This document shows positions 45,023 through 54,122 of a DNA stretch of 64,000 nt, piece after piece. The translations under genes and the position numbers were made by a program. Each line of letters starts with the position of its first letter. Position 1 is the stretch's first letter. The stretch is from Rhodopseudomonas_A sp036404135 (GTDB lineage: Bacteria > Pseudomonadota > Alphaproteobacteria > Rhizobiales > Xanthobacteraceae), in the NCBI RefSeq assembly GCF_036404135.1, contig NZ_DASWPE010000040.1:50808-114807 (forward strand), written 5' to 3'. The notes beneath the pieces were generated by a model. That model searched no databases and was not told the DNA's origin. It saw only the letters and a list, made by a program, of their open reading frames with translations.

Positions 45023-45188
45023 TCGATGTTGCTGGAAATTGCGACTATGTCTCGTACCCGGAAAATGCCTCGCAATCGTTGCATCGCAGAAATCTGCAAC
45101 CAGGATTTACCTGCCCTTCATCTCAGCGTTCGAATGACTTGATGCGGATGATCAGGGAAATCTTTACGCCATGAACTGATCGTCGCCC

Positions 45189-45539
45189 ATGTGCATCGCT
45201 GTCCCGTGTAAGGTTGTGGCCGTCGTCGACTTCGCGCTGATGCAAGTCTCGGTGACGGCCGACGACGGAACGGCGCCGGAAATCGTCTCAGCCGCGTTGC
45301 TCGTGACGCCGGAGCAGCCGGTCAGCCGGTTGGTCGGAGCCTTCGTGCTGATCCATGCCGGCTTCGCCATTTCGCTGATCGACGAGGCCGAGGCGCGATC
45401 GCGCCAGCAGGTGTTCGCGGCGCTGCGAGGCGGCACGGACGCCATCGATCTCGATGATTTTTATGCATCCACGACGGATGTCGCGGCGGTGCCCGGGGTC
45501 GACGCCGAGCGACGCCCGCTCCCGGATGCCGGCTCGTGA
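45189..45539 (+). CDS. hypC: HypC-family maturation chaperone (copy 1, extended)
   Basis: A 116-residue HypC/HybG chaperone that carries the Fe(CN)2CO group with HypD. It starts with the obligatory MCIAVP, Cys2 being the ligand, and VGAFVLIHAGFAISLIDEAEA is typical. Unlike copy 2 (90 residues) it has a 25-residue acidic tail (DLDDFYASTTDVAAVPGV). A second Cys at position 7 is also unusual. It may be specific for HyfG while copy 2 serves another acceptor, such as the HupK-like protein. Confidence 0.9.
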   Translation: MCIAVPCKVVAVVDFALMQVSVTADDGTAPEIVSAALLVTPEQPVSRLVGAFVLIHAGFAISLIDEAEARSRQQVFAALRGGTDAIDLDDFYASTTDVAAVPGVDAERRPLPDAGS

Positions 45540-45560
45540 TGTTCCGAAGGTCTTTGTAGC

Positions 45561-46460
45561 ATGTACGAGAAGTTCGAATATCTTCTGGCGCTTGGACGCG
45601 AGAAACATTTCGGCCGCGCGGCCCAGGTCTGCGGCGTGTCGCAGCCCAACCTTTCGGCGGCGATCAAGCAGCTTGAACTTCAATTCGGTGTGATCCTGGT
45701 CGATCGCGGCGCGCGCTTCATGGGTTTTACGCCGGAAGGCGAGCGGGTGTTGGATTGGGCGCGCAGCATCGTCGGTGATTTTCGCGCGATGACCGCCGAA
45801 ATCGAATCGATGAAGCAGGGCCACACCGGCCATCTGCGGATCGCCGCGATTCCGACCTCGCTGCCGATCCTGTCGCGGCTGACCGAGTCCTATTGGGCGC
45901 GCCATCCCGGCGTGCATGTCTCGATCTCGTCGTGCAATTCCGCCGAGATCCTGGCGCGGCTGGAAAATCTCGAGACCGATATCGGCATCACCTATTTCGA
46001 TCAGGAATCCGTCGGCCGCAATGCCGAGGTGCCGCTGTATCACGAGCGCTACTGCCTGATCGCCTCCCGCGACATGCCGATGATGGACCGCCCGACCGTG
46101 ACCTGGGAAGAAGTGTCGACGCTGCCGTTGTGCCTTCCCGCGGCCGATATGCAGAACCGCCGGATCTACGACCGGATCTTCAAGGAGGTCGGCGTCTCGA
46201 TTCATCCGGTGATGGAATCCAACGATTTCATGGTGCGGATCGCGCACTTGCGCGCCGGACGGCTGGCCACGGTGACGCCGCGAATCATGGCGGATGATTG
46301 GTCGGTGCCTCCGGAGCTGGTTTCGATTCCGATCGTCGCACCGGAGGTCAGCGCGCTGGTCGGCTTGCTGTATCCCAAGCGTGACCCGGTTCCGCCGCTG
46401 ACGGCGGCGCTGGTTCACGAAGCCCGCCAGCTCGTCCCCGTGCTGACCGCGATGGCCTGA
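45561..46460 (+). CDS. LysR-family regulator inside the hyp genes
   Basis: A 299-residue LysR-type regulator with HTH FEYLLALGREKHFGRAAQVC and VSQPNLSAAIKQLELQFG, then an effector domain (LRIAAIPTSLPILSRL). It lies between two hyp genes in the same direction, 21 bases after hypC. LysR genes of this type accompany formate dehydrogenase operons, so formate or molybdate sensing is possible. It is the only transcription factor in the FHL island apart from NikR. Confidence 0.88.
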   Translation: MYEKFEYLLALGREKHFGRAAQVCGVSQPNLSAAIKQLELQFGVILVDRGARFMGFTPEGERVLDWARSIVGDFRAMTAEIESMKQGHTGHLRIAAIPTSLPILSRLTESYWARHPGVHVSISSCNSAEILARLENLETDIGITYFDQESVGRNAEVPLYHERYCLIASRDMPMMDRPTVTWEEVSTLPLCLPAADMQNRRIYDRIFKEVGVSIHPVMESNDFMVRIAHLRAGRLATVTPRIMADDWSVPPELVSIPIVAPEVSALVGLLYPKRDPVPPLTAALVHEARQLVPVLTAMA

Positions 46461-46492
46461 GCGGCGGTGCAAACCCGAATGGAGACGACGTG

Positions 46493-47356
46493 ATGTGTAC
46501 CACCTGCGGATGCGGCGGAGCCGAAGCGACGATCGAAGGCATCGATGCCCACGGGCATTCGCACGACCACGATCATGCGCATGACCACGCTCACGACCAT
46601 GGCGACGAACACGGCCACGCCCACGATCACGCGCATGACGGCCACCATCACGATCATCACCACCATCATGCGGCGGCGTCGACGCCCGCAGCAGCCGGCA
46701 CGACCTCGCGGACCATCGTGCTGGAGCGCGATATTCTTGCCGAGAACGATCGCATGGCGGCGCGCAACCGCGCCCGCTTTGCCGCGGCCGGCGTGCTGGC
46801 GCTGAACCTGGTGTCGAGCCCGGGCTCCGGCAAGACCACGCTGTTGACCCGCACCATCGAAGCGCTCGGCGGCACGGTGCCGGTCGGCGTCATCGAAGGC
46901 GATCAGCAGACCAGCAACGATGCCGACCGGATTCGCAAGGCCGGCGCGCCGGCGGTGCAGATCAACACCGGCAAGGGCTGCCATCTCGACGCGCATATGG
47001 TCGGCCACGCCTGCGATCAGCTCGATCTGGCCCGCGGCGGGGTGTTGTTCATCGAAAATGTCGGTAATCTGGTTTGTCCCGCGGCGTTCGACCTCGGCGA
47101 GGCGGCCAAGGTCGCCATCGTCTCGGTTACCGAGGGCGACGACAAGCCGCTGAAATATCCCGACATGTTCGCCGCCGCGCGGCTCGTGCTGGTGAACAAG
47201 ATCGATCTGTTGCCTTACGTCGATTCCGATATCGCGGTGCTCACCGCCAACGCCCGCAGGGTCAATCCCGCGGTCGAGGTGCTGGTGCTGTCGGCGCGTA
47301 GCGGCGAAGGCATGGACGCCTGGGTGGCTTGGCTGACATCACGATTGGCAACATAG
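46493..47356 (+). CDS. hypB: HypB nickel-handling GTPase
   Basis: A 287-residue GTPase that delivers nickel with HypA. The N-terminus MCTTCGCGG has the CxxCGC nickel site. It is followed by a His-rich tract with 22 His in 40 residues (about residues 21-60), giving nickel storage. The G domain has P-loop SSPGSGKTTLL, metal site EGDQQTSNDADR and NKIDLL. ATG 46493 is preferred over GTG 46490 because it follows GGAG by nine bases and gives the standard N-terminus. Confidence 0.96.
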   Translation: MCTTCGCGGAEATIEGIDAHGHSHDHDHAHDHAHDHGDEHGHAHDHAHDGHHHDHHHHHAAASTPAAAGTTSRTIVLERDILAENDRMAARNRARFAAAGVLALNLVSSPGSGKTTLLTRTIEALGGTVPVGVIEGDQQTSNDADRIRKAGAPAVQINTGKGCHLDAHMVGHACDQLDLARGGVLFIENVGNLVCPAAFDLGEAAKVAIVSVTEGDDKPLKYPDMFAAARLVLVNKIDLLPYVDSDIAVLTANARRVNPAVEVLVLSARSGEGMDAWVAWLTSRLAT

Positions 47357-47368
47357 GACGGACGCATC

Positions 47369-47641
47369 ATGTGCCTCGGCATTCCCGTACAAATCATCGC
47401 CGTCACCGATCCGGACAAGATGCTGGCGCTCGCCGAGGTCAAAGGCGTGCGCCGCGAGATCAACGTCATGCTGGTCAGCGAGCCCGGCGAGCCGATCGAG
47501 GCGCTGATCGGACGCTGGGTGCTGCTGCATGTCGGCTTCGCGGTGTCGCGGATCGACGAGGAGGAGGCGCGGATCACGCTCGAGCTGCTCGACGCCACCG
47601 GCGCCGTGGAAGAAGAGCTCGCCGTGATGGCGCCGCAATGA
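47369..47641 (+). CDS. hypC: HypC maturation chaperone (copy 2)
   Basis: A 90-residue, standard-length HypC starting MCLGIPVQI, with LIGRWVLLHVGFAVSRIDEEEA. It lies between hypB and hypD and overlaps hypD by ATGA, matching the usual HypC-HypD complex. It shares the core of copy 1 at 45189 but lacks its acidic tail. Confidence 0.94.
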   Translation: MCLGIPVQIIAVTDPDKMLALAEVKGVRREINVMLVSEPGEPIEALIGRWVLLHVGFAVSRIDEEEARITLELLDATGAVEEELAVMAPQ

Positions 47642-48807
47642 CCGCGACAGCGCCCAGGAACTACGCCGACGAATTTCGCGATCCGGCGCATGCGCGCGCC
47701 GAATTGGCGCGGATCGCCAGGCTCGCCGCCGCGCTCGGCGCCACCCACGACAAGCCGGTCTCGATCATGGAGATCTGCGGCGGTCACACCCACACGATTT
47801 TCCGCCACGGTCTCGACCGCCTGATCGATCAGGGTATCGAATTCGTGCACGGGCCGGGCTGCCCGGTCTGCGTGCTGCCGCAGGCGCGGATCGACGAATG
47901 CATCGAGATCGCCAGCCGCCCCGGTGTGGTGCTGGCGACGTTCGGCGACGCGATGCGGGTGCCCGGCACCCAGGGCTCGCTGCTGGTCGCCAAGGCCAAG
48001 GGCGCCGACGTGCGCATCGTCTATTCGCCGCTCGATGCGCTGGCGCTGGCGCGCAAGATGCCGGAGCGCGAGGTGGTGTTCTTCGCGCTCGGTTTCGAGA
48101 CCACGATGCCGGCGACCGCGCTGACGCTGCTGCAGGCCGAGCGCGAGGGCATCAAGAACTTTTCGCTGTTCTGCAATCACATCACGGTGCCGCAGCCGCT
48201 GCGCGTGCTGCTGCAGGACCCGATGATGCAGATCCACGGCTTCGTCGGCCCCGGCCATGTCAGCATGGTGATCGGGCTGGAGCCGTATGATTTTATCGCC
48301 GAGCAATTTCACCGCCCGGTGGTGGTCGCGGGCTTCGAGCCGGTCGATCTGTTGCAATCGGTGGCGATGGTGCTGACGCAACTGGTCGAAGGCCGTGCCG
48401 AAGTCGAGAACCAATATGCGCGGGTGGTGCGCAAGGCCGGCAACCCGCAGGCGCTGGCGGCGATCGACGCGGTGTTCGAGCCGCGCGCCAGCTTCGAGTG
48501 GCGCGGCCTCGGCGAGATCGAATGGTCCGGCATGAAGATTCGCGCCCGCTATGCCGCGTTCGATGCCGAGCAGAAATTCGGCGTCGGTTATGGCGGCACG
48601 CGGGCTGTGACCGCGCCCGAACTCGCCGATTGCCGCTGCGGCGAAGTGGTGAAGGGCGCGGTGAAGCCGCCGGATTGTCCGCTGTTCGGCACGGTGTGCC
48701 GACCGGAGACGCCGGTCGGCGCGCTGATGGTGTCGTCGGAAGGCTCCTGCGCGGCCTATTGGCAATATGCCGGGCGGCGCGCCGCTCCGGCGGAGGCTTC
48801 GGCATGA
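47638..48807 (+). CDS. hypD: HypD Fe-cyanide/CO assembly protein
   Basis: A 389-residue iron-sulfur protein on which the Fe(CN)2CO unit is built. Motifs are ICGGHTHTI with the key Cys, HGPGCPVC, ALGFETTMPATA and FVGPGHVSMVIG; the C-terminal cysteines CRCGEV, CPLFGTVC hold the [4Fe-4S] cluster. Starts in the hypC stop and overlaps hypE. Confidence 0.96.
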   Translation: MTATAPRNYADEFRDPAHARAELARIARLAAALGATHDKPVSIMEICGGHTHTIFRHGLDRLIDQGIEFVHGPGCPVCVLPQARIDECIEIASRPGVVLATFGDAMRVPGTQGSLLVAKAKGADVRIVYSPLDALALARKMPEREVVFFALGFETTMPATALTLLQAEREGIKNFSLFCNHITVPQPLRVLLQDPMMQIHGFVGPGHVSMVIGLEPYDFIAEQFHRPVVVAGFEPVDLLQSVAMVLTQLVEGRAEVENQYARVVRKAGNPQALAAIDAVFEPRASFEWRGLGEIEWSGMKIRARYAAFDAEQKFGVGYGGTRAVTAPELADCRCGEVVKGAVKPPDCPLFGTVCRPETPVGALMVSSEGSCAAYWQYAGRRAAPAEASA

Positions 48808-49838
48808 GCAAGTTGATCGGAAGCGTCGTCACGCTGGCGCATGGCGGCGGCGGCAAGGCGATGCGCGATCTCGTCGCCGAAGTGTTCATGCCGGCGTTCG
48901 ACAATCCGATTCTCGGCGTGATGGAAGATCAGGCCCGGCTCGAGCTCGGCGCGCTGTCGGTGCCCTGCGCGCGGCTGGCGTTCACCACCGACGGCTTCGT
49001 GGTGCGGCCTTTGGAATTTCCCGGCGGCGATATCGGCAAGCTCGCGGTGTGCGGTACGGTGAACGATCTCGCGGTCGGCGGCGCCACGCCGTTGTGGCTG
49101 TCCTGCGCCGTGGTGATCGAGGAAGGGTTTGAGTTCGAACGGCTGCGCCGCATCGTCGCCTCGATGCGCGCGGCTGCCGCCGAAGCCGGGGTGATGATCG
49201 TCACCGGCGACACTAAGGTGGTGGAGCGCGGTGCGGCAGACGGCTTGTTCATCACCACCGCGGGCGTCGGGGTGTTTCCGCCGGGCCGCGACCTCGCCGC
49301 GGTGAATGTGCGGCCGGGCGACGTGGTGCTGGTCAACGGCCCGATCGGCGATCACGGCGCCGCGGTGATGGCCGCGCGCGGCGATCTCGCGCTGGAAACT
49401 AAGTTGGTCAGCGATTGCCGGCCGCTCAACGGCCTGATGAGCGCGCTGCTCGATGCCGCGCCGGGCACGCGTTGCGCCCGCGACGCGACGCGCGGCGGCG
49501 TCGCCGCGGTGCTGAACGAAATCGCCGCCGCCGCCAAGATCGGCGTGGCGATCGACGAGGCGAAGATTCCGGTGCGGCCGGAGGTCGACGGCGTCTGCGA
49601 AATCCTCGGCCTCGATCCGTTGTATCTCGCCAACGAAGGCACCTTGGTCGCGGTGGTGCCGGCGGATCAAGCCGACGCCGCGCTGGCGGCGTGGCGGGCG
49701 TGTGCCGGCGGCACGGATGCTTGCGCGATCGGCGAGATCACCGCGGGGCCGTCGGGCGACGTGGTGATGCGCACGCGGTTCGGCAGCGAACGGCTGGTCG
49801 ATCTGATGATCGGCGATCAATTGCCGCGGATCTGCTAA
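48804..49838 (+). CDS. hypE: HypE thiocyanate-forming enzyme
   Basis: A 344-residue PurM-like ATPase that dehydrates the carbamoyl group on its C-terminal Cys to cyanide. The chain ends PRIC, as required. Motifs are HGGGGKAMRDLV and TTDGFVVRPLEFPGGDIGKL. ATGA overlap with hypD. A 21-22-base direct repeat (49822-49864) duplicates the stop region. Last gene of the plus-strand hyp cluster. Confidence 0.96.
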   Translation: MSKLIGSVVTLAHGGGGKAMRDLVAEVFMPAFDNPILGVMEDQARLELGALSVPCARLAFTTDGFVVRPLEFPGGDIGKLAVCGTVNDLAVGGATPLWLSCAVVIEEGFEFERLRRIVASMRAAAAEAGVMIVTGDTKVVERGAADGLFITTAGVGVFPPGRDLAAVNVRPGDVVLVNGPIGDHGAAVMAARGDLALETKLVSDCRPLNGLMSALLDAAPGTRCARDATRGGVAAVLNEIAAAAKIGVAIDEAKIPVRPEVDGVCEILGLDPLYLANEGTLVAVVPADQADAALAAWRACAGGTDACAIGEITAGPSGDVVMRTRFGSERLVDLMIGDQLPRIC

Positions 49839-49903
49839 CTGGTGCCGCGGATCTGTTGAACTGGGGCGCGTGGTCGAGCGACCTCGGCTCGTCAAGGAGG
49901 GCC

Positions 49904-50027
49904 GTCATTCCGGGGCGCGAGCCCTTGGGCGAGCGAACCCGGAATCTCGCTGCGGATATCAGAGGCCGGACTTGTTGCGAGATTCCGGGTTCACTCGCGG
50001 CTCGCGCCGCTCGTGCCCCGGAATGAC
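49904..50027. repeat. Palindromic repeat, family A, copy 3
   Basis: Third copy of the GTCATTCCGGGG...CCCCGGAATGAC element, between the convergent hypE and hypF genes, where a hairpin could end transcription from both sides. Its end lies 31 bases from the hypF stop. Confidence 0.85.
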
Positions 50028-50057
50028 GAACTCAATTGATCGCCCGCGCCTGACGCG

Positions 50058-52415
50058 CTACACCAGCGCCCGCGCCGCGGCGATGATCGCCTGGCCATAG
50101 GCCAGCCCGCCGTCATTGGCGGGGATTTGCGCCGGCGACAGCACCGGCAGTGCACAGTCTTGCAGCCGGTTCAGGCAAGCCTGAAGTAACAAGCCGTTCT
50201 GGAACACGCCGCCGCCGAGCGCGATCGCCTGCGCGTCGTGGGCCTTGGCGATTTTGATCGCCGCATCGCAGAATATTTCCGCGAGCCCGAAATGAAATCG
50301 CGCGGCGATATCGGCGAGCGGCACGCCCTCGCGGAGATCGTCCAACAGCGCGCGCCACATCGGCGCCGGGTCGATACTCCACGGCGTCGTCGAAGTGTCG
50401 ATGCCGAAGGAATAGCGCGCGGTGTCGGCGCTCGCGCTCGCCAGCGCCTCCAGCGCCATCGCGGCTTCGCCCTCGAAGCTCAATTGCGCCGGCGACAGCC
50501 CAAGCGCCGCGGCGACCGCGTCGAACAGCCGGCCGCAGGACGACGACAGCGGCGCATTGAGGCCGCGCGCCATCGCCTGGCGCAGCACGTTGAGTTGCTG
50601 CGCGGCCAGCATCGCGCCGCCCGGCACGGCCGGCAGGTAGGCCGCGGTGCCGTCAGGGCCGAACGCGGCATCGAGCTGCGCCAGCAGATTGCGCCACGGC
50701 TGCGTCACCGCGCGCGCCCCGCCGGGCAGCGGCACCGGCCGCAGCCGCGCCATCCGGGTGAAGTCGGAGTAATCGCACAGCAGAATCTCGCCGCCCCACA
50801 CCGTGCCGTCGGCACCATAGCCGATGCCGTCGAGCGCGATGCCGACGATGCTGCCGCCGTCGCGCGGCCAGCCCCGCTCGGCCATCGCCGCGGCGATATG
50901 GGCGTGATGATGCTGCACGCGGATCAGCGGCAGCGCGCGCTCGGCAGCGGCCTGCTCGGCAAAGGCTGAGCTGCGATAGGCCGGATGCAGATCGGCGGCG
51001 AGCAGGCGAGGGCGATGATCGAACAGCTGCGCGTAGTCGTCGATGGCGCGGACGAATTCGCGATAGGTCAGCGGCTCCTCGAGGTCGCCGAGGTGATGCG
51101 ACAGCAGCGCCTCGTTGTCGCGCAACAAGCAGATCGCGCCCTTCATTTCGCCGCCCAGCGCAAGCACGGGCTTTGCTGCGGCAAAGCCCGGCGGCAAGGA
51201 ACGCGGCGCCGGCGCGTAGCCGCGGGCGTGGCGCAACAGCCGGGTTTCGCTGCCGATCACGCGCGCCACCGAATCGTCGAGCCGCCGTGCGATCCGCCGA
51301 TCGTGCATCACGAACAGATCGGCGAAGCCGCCGAGCTTTCGCTGCGCGTAGGCGTTGTCGATCACCTGCGGCTCGCCGGAGACGTTGCCGCTGGTCATCA
51401 CCAGCGCGCCGCCGAATTCCTTGAGCAGCAGATGATGCAGCGGCGTGGTCGGCAGCATGAAGCCGAGCAGCGCCTGGTTCGGCGCCACCGCGGCGGCGAG
51501 GCCCTCGCGCTGGTGCCACGCCAGCAGCACGATCGGCGCCGCCGGGCTCAAAAGCAGCGCGGCCTCGCGCGCGTCGACCCGGCAAAACTTTTGGATGCCG
51601 TCGAGATCCGGCGCCATCAGTGCAAACGGTTTGGCCGGACGCCGCTTGCGCGTCCGCAACGCCTCGACCGCGGCGGCGTTGCCGGCGTCGCAGGCGAGAT
51701 GAAATCCGCCGAGGCCCTTCAGCGCGAGAATTTGGCCCTGCCGCAAGGCTTCGACCGCGGCCGTGAGCGGATCGTCGGCGGCACCCCGCGCGCCGCCGGC
51801 GTTCTCCAGCCACAGTTGCGGGCCGCAGACCGGGCAGGCGATCGGCTGGGCGTGGAAGCGGCGGTCGGCCGGGGAGCCGTATTCGCTGCGGCACGGCGCG
51901 CACAGCGCGAAGTCGCGCATCGTCGTATTCGGGCGGTCGTAGGGAATCGCGTCGATAATCGAGAACCGCGGCCCGCAGCAGGTGCAACTGGCAAACGCAT
52001 AACGATGGCGGCGCTCGCCCGGCGTATCGATCTCGGCGGCGCAGGCGTCGCAGATCCGCGCATCCGGCACCACGCCCGCGGTGTGCCGGCCGTGCGCGGA
52101 CGCCGGCGACGGCGTGATCGCAAATGTCGTGAGGCCGGGCGGCGCGCTCCATGGCGCGCGCTCGATCGCGACGACATGGGCCAGCGTCGGCGGCTGGTCG
52201 CGGATCGCTGCCACCAGCGCCTCGAGCGCCGCGGCTTCGCCGGCCGCGTGAATCAACACGCCTTCGGAATCATTATGCACCGAGCCCGCAAGCTGCAGCC
52301 GCTGCGCCAGCGCGTGCACGAAGGGACGAAAGCCGACGCCCTGCACCAGGCCGCGGACGCGGATGCATTCGCCGGCAGCAAGCGGCGCATCGCGATCGCC
52401 GCGATCCATCGTCAT
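50058..52415 (-). CDS. hypF: HypF carbamoyltransferase
   Basis: A 785-residue enzyme that makes carbamoyl-AMP from carbamoyl phosphate and loads HypE. Domains in order: acylphosphatase (RVRGLVQGVGFRPFVHA, about 17-33), zinc fingers (CDACAAE, CTCCGPRF, CAPCRSEY, CPVCGPQ), YrdC-like domain, and Kae1-like domain with VQHHHAHIAAAMAE. The ATG at 52415 overlaps the mogA stop in ATGA; the longer frame upstream is a shadow of mogA. Length is slightly above the family norm. Confidence 0.95.
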   Translation of the reverse strand: MTMDRGDRDAPLAAGECIRVRGLVQGVGFRPFVHALAQRLQLAGSVHNDSEGVLIHAAGEAAALEALVAAIRDQPPTLAHVVAIERAPWSAPPGLTTFAITPSPASAHGRHTAGVVPDARICDACAAEIDTPGERRHRYAFASCTCCGPRFSIIDAIPYDRPNTTMRDFALCAPCRSEYGSPADRRFHAQPIACPVCGPQLWLENAGGARGAADDPLTAAVEALRQGQILALKGLGGFHLACDAGNAAAVEALRTRKRRPAKPFALMAPDLDGIQKFCRVDAREAALLLSPAAPIVLLAWHQREGLAAAVAPNQALLGFMLPTTPLHHLLLKEFGGALVMTSGNVSGEPQVIDNAYAQRKLGGFADLFVMHDRRIARRLDDSVARVIGSETRLLRHARGYAPAPRSLPPGFAAAKPVLALGGEMKGAICLLRDNEALLSHHLGDLEEPLTYREFVRAIDDYAQLFDHRPRLLAADLHPAYRSSAFAEQAAAERALPLIRVQHHHAHIAAAMAERGWPRDGGSIVGIALDGIGYGADGTVWGGEILLCDYSDFTRMARLRPVPLPGGARAVTQPWRNLLAQLDAAFGPDGTAAYLPAVPGGAMLAAQQLNVLRQAMARGLNAPLSSSCGRLFDAVAAALGLSPAQLSFEGEAAMALEALASASADTARYSFGIDTSTTPWSIDPAPMWRALLDDLREGVPLADIAARFHFGLAEIFCDAAIKIAKAHDAQAIALGGGVFQNGLLLQACLNRLQDCALPVLSPAQIPANDGGLAYGQAIIAAARALV

Positions 52416-52933
52416 TTCGGCCGGAACGCGGCGATCACCTTGTCGTCGGTTTCGATCCGTCCGGCGCCGATCAGGTCGAGACAATACGGCACCGCGGCGA
52501 ACACCGCTTCGAGACACACCGCGATCGAGGCCGGCTTGCCGGGCAGGTTGATGATCAGCGTCTTGCCGCGCGTCCCGGCGAGCTGCCGCGACAGGATCGC
52601 GGTCGGCACGTGCTGCAGGCTGGCCAGCCGCATCGCTTCGCCGAAGCCCGGCATCAGCCGTTCGATCACCGCTTCGGTGGCCTCCGGCGTGCAATCGCGC
52701 GGCGACGGGCCGGTGCCGCCGGTGGTCAGCACCAGATCGACCTTGTCGACGTCGCACAGCGCGATCAGCGCCTCGCGGACGCTGTCGACGCCGTCCGGAA
52801 TGACGCGACCGACTGCTTCCCAGGGCGAGGTGATGGCGCGGCTCAGCCAGGCGACCACCGCCGGGCCGCCGAGATCCTCATATTCGCCGCGCGCCGCGCG
52901 GTCGGAGACGGTCAGAACGCCGATGCGCACCAT
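52412..52933 (-). CDS. mogA: Molybdopterin adenylyltransferase MogA
   Basis: A 173-residue MogA/MoaB-family enzyme that activates molybdopterin with ATP. Motifs are LTVSDRAARGEYED, LTTGGTGPSPRDCTPEA and NLPGKPASIAVC. The ATGA overlap with hypF couples a Mo-cofactor gene with a [NiFe] maturation gene. MogA is preferred over MoaB because of GGTGPSPRDCTPEAT and the rest of the Mo gene set. Confidence 0.93.
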   Translation of the reverse strand: MVRIGVLTVSDRAARGEYEDLGGPAVVAWLSRAITSPWEAVGRVIPDGVDSVREALIALCDVDKVDLVLTTGGTGPSPRDCTPEATEAVIERLMPGFGEAMRLASLQHVPTAILSRQLAGTRGKTLIINLPGKPASIAVCLEAVFAAVPYCLDLIGAGRIETDDKVIAAFRPK

Positions 52934-53019
52934 GCGCCAGTCCCACTCTTAAGATGTGTTGGTCGCCGAGGCTCGGAAACCTTGCGTCGGCAATGATAGC
53001 ACGGCGGCTTTGCGCAGCG

Positions 53020-54111
53020 TCAGCGAATGTTGACTTCGATCTCGTCGTAGCGCTTCAGGCGGTAGACGATCGCCGACACCAGCCAGCAGCCGACGAAAAT
53101 GCCGATGATCACATAACCCAGCATGCCGAAATTGTCGTTCATGGCGTAGATCCAGGGCCACGGCCCGCCCTCGAAGCCGAGCTTGCTGCCCAAGAGGCCG
53201 AGCCCTTCGACGCCGCCGATCAACACCGCCACCACCACCGACACGAAGGTGATCGTCATGTTGTAATAAAGCTTGCGGATCGGTTTCACGAACGCCCAGC
53301 CATAGGCGCCGATCATCAGCATGCCGTCGCTGGTGTCGACCAGCGACATGCCGGCGGTGAACAGCGCCGGAAAGATCAGGATCGACCACAGCGGCAGCCC
53401 TTGCGAGCCTTGCGCCGCGGAAATCCCCAACAGCCCGATCTCGGTGGCGGTGTCGAAGCCGAGCCCGAACAGCAGCCCGAGCGGGTACATATGCCAGCTC
53501 TTCGCGATCATCTTGAACAGCGAGCGCAACAGCCGGCCGAGCAGCCCACGCTGCGACAACAGGATATTGAGATCCTCCTCGATGACGTCCTCGCCGCGTC
53601 GCGCGGCGTTGAACATCCGGATCACCGACACCAGGATCACGATATTGGCCGCCGCCACCATCAGCAGAAACAGCGCCGAGACGCTGGTGCCGATCACGCC
53701 GCCGAACACCTTGAACGCCTCGAATTTGGACTGAATGGCGCCGACCAACAGCGCCACCAAGATCGACGCCACCACCACCACGGTGGAATGCCCCAGCGAG
53801 AAGAACAGCCCGACCGACAGCGGCCGCTTGCCGCCCTGCATCAATTTGCGGGTGACGTTGTCGATGGCGGCGATGTGGTCGGCGTCGACGGCGTGGCGCA
53901 GGCCGAAGGTGTAGGCCAGAAGCGCGGTGCCGAGCAGCACCGGATAATCCCGAAAGGTGATCAGCGCCGCGCTCCAGGCGGCGATGTTGAACGCCGCCAG
54001 CAGCACATAGATCACCGTGGCCTTGGCGCGGGACTGCTCCGGTTGGTCGTCGAACAGCCGGCCCAGCAGCGGCCGGCGGATCGGGAGAAGGTCGACGGTG
54101 ATTTCGCTCAT
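53020..54111 (-). CDS. NiCoT-family nickel permease
   Basis: A 363-residue nickel/cobalt transporter (HoxN/NixA/HupN family) with about eight membrane segments. The metal-selecting motif LRHAVDADHIAAIDN has His73 and His79 with the Asp between. Other landmarks are LGHSTVVVVASI and GLGFDTATEIGLLGI. Nickel rather than cobalt is inferred from nikR and hyp neighbours. It is transcribed toward mogA and hypF with an 86-base gap. Confidence 0.92.
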   Translation of the reverse strand: MSEITVDLLPIRRPLLGRLFDDQPEQSRAKATVIYVLLAAFNIAAWSAALITFRDYPVLLGTALLAYTFGLRHAVDADHIAAIDNVTRKLMQGGKRPLSVGLFFSLGHSTVVVVASILVALLVGAIQSKFEAFKVFGGVIGTSVSALFLLMVAAANIVILVSVIRMFNAARRGEDVIEEDLNILLSQRGLLGRLLRSLFKMIAKSWHMYPLGLLFGLGFDTATEIGLLGISAAQGSQGLPLWSILIFPALFTAGMSLVDTSDGMLMIGAYGWAFVKPIRKLYYNMTITFVSVVVAVLIGGVEGLGLLGSKLGFEGGPWPWIYAMNDNFGMLGYVIIGIFVGCWLVSAIVYRLKRYDEIEVNIR

Positions 54112-54122
54112 GGCCAGCCCGT

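Noticed and set aside
45055..45075. Second sigma-54 site before hypC (GG-N10-GC)
   Set aside because: Only the two dinucleotides and spacing match; the flanking -24 and -12 bases do not.
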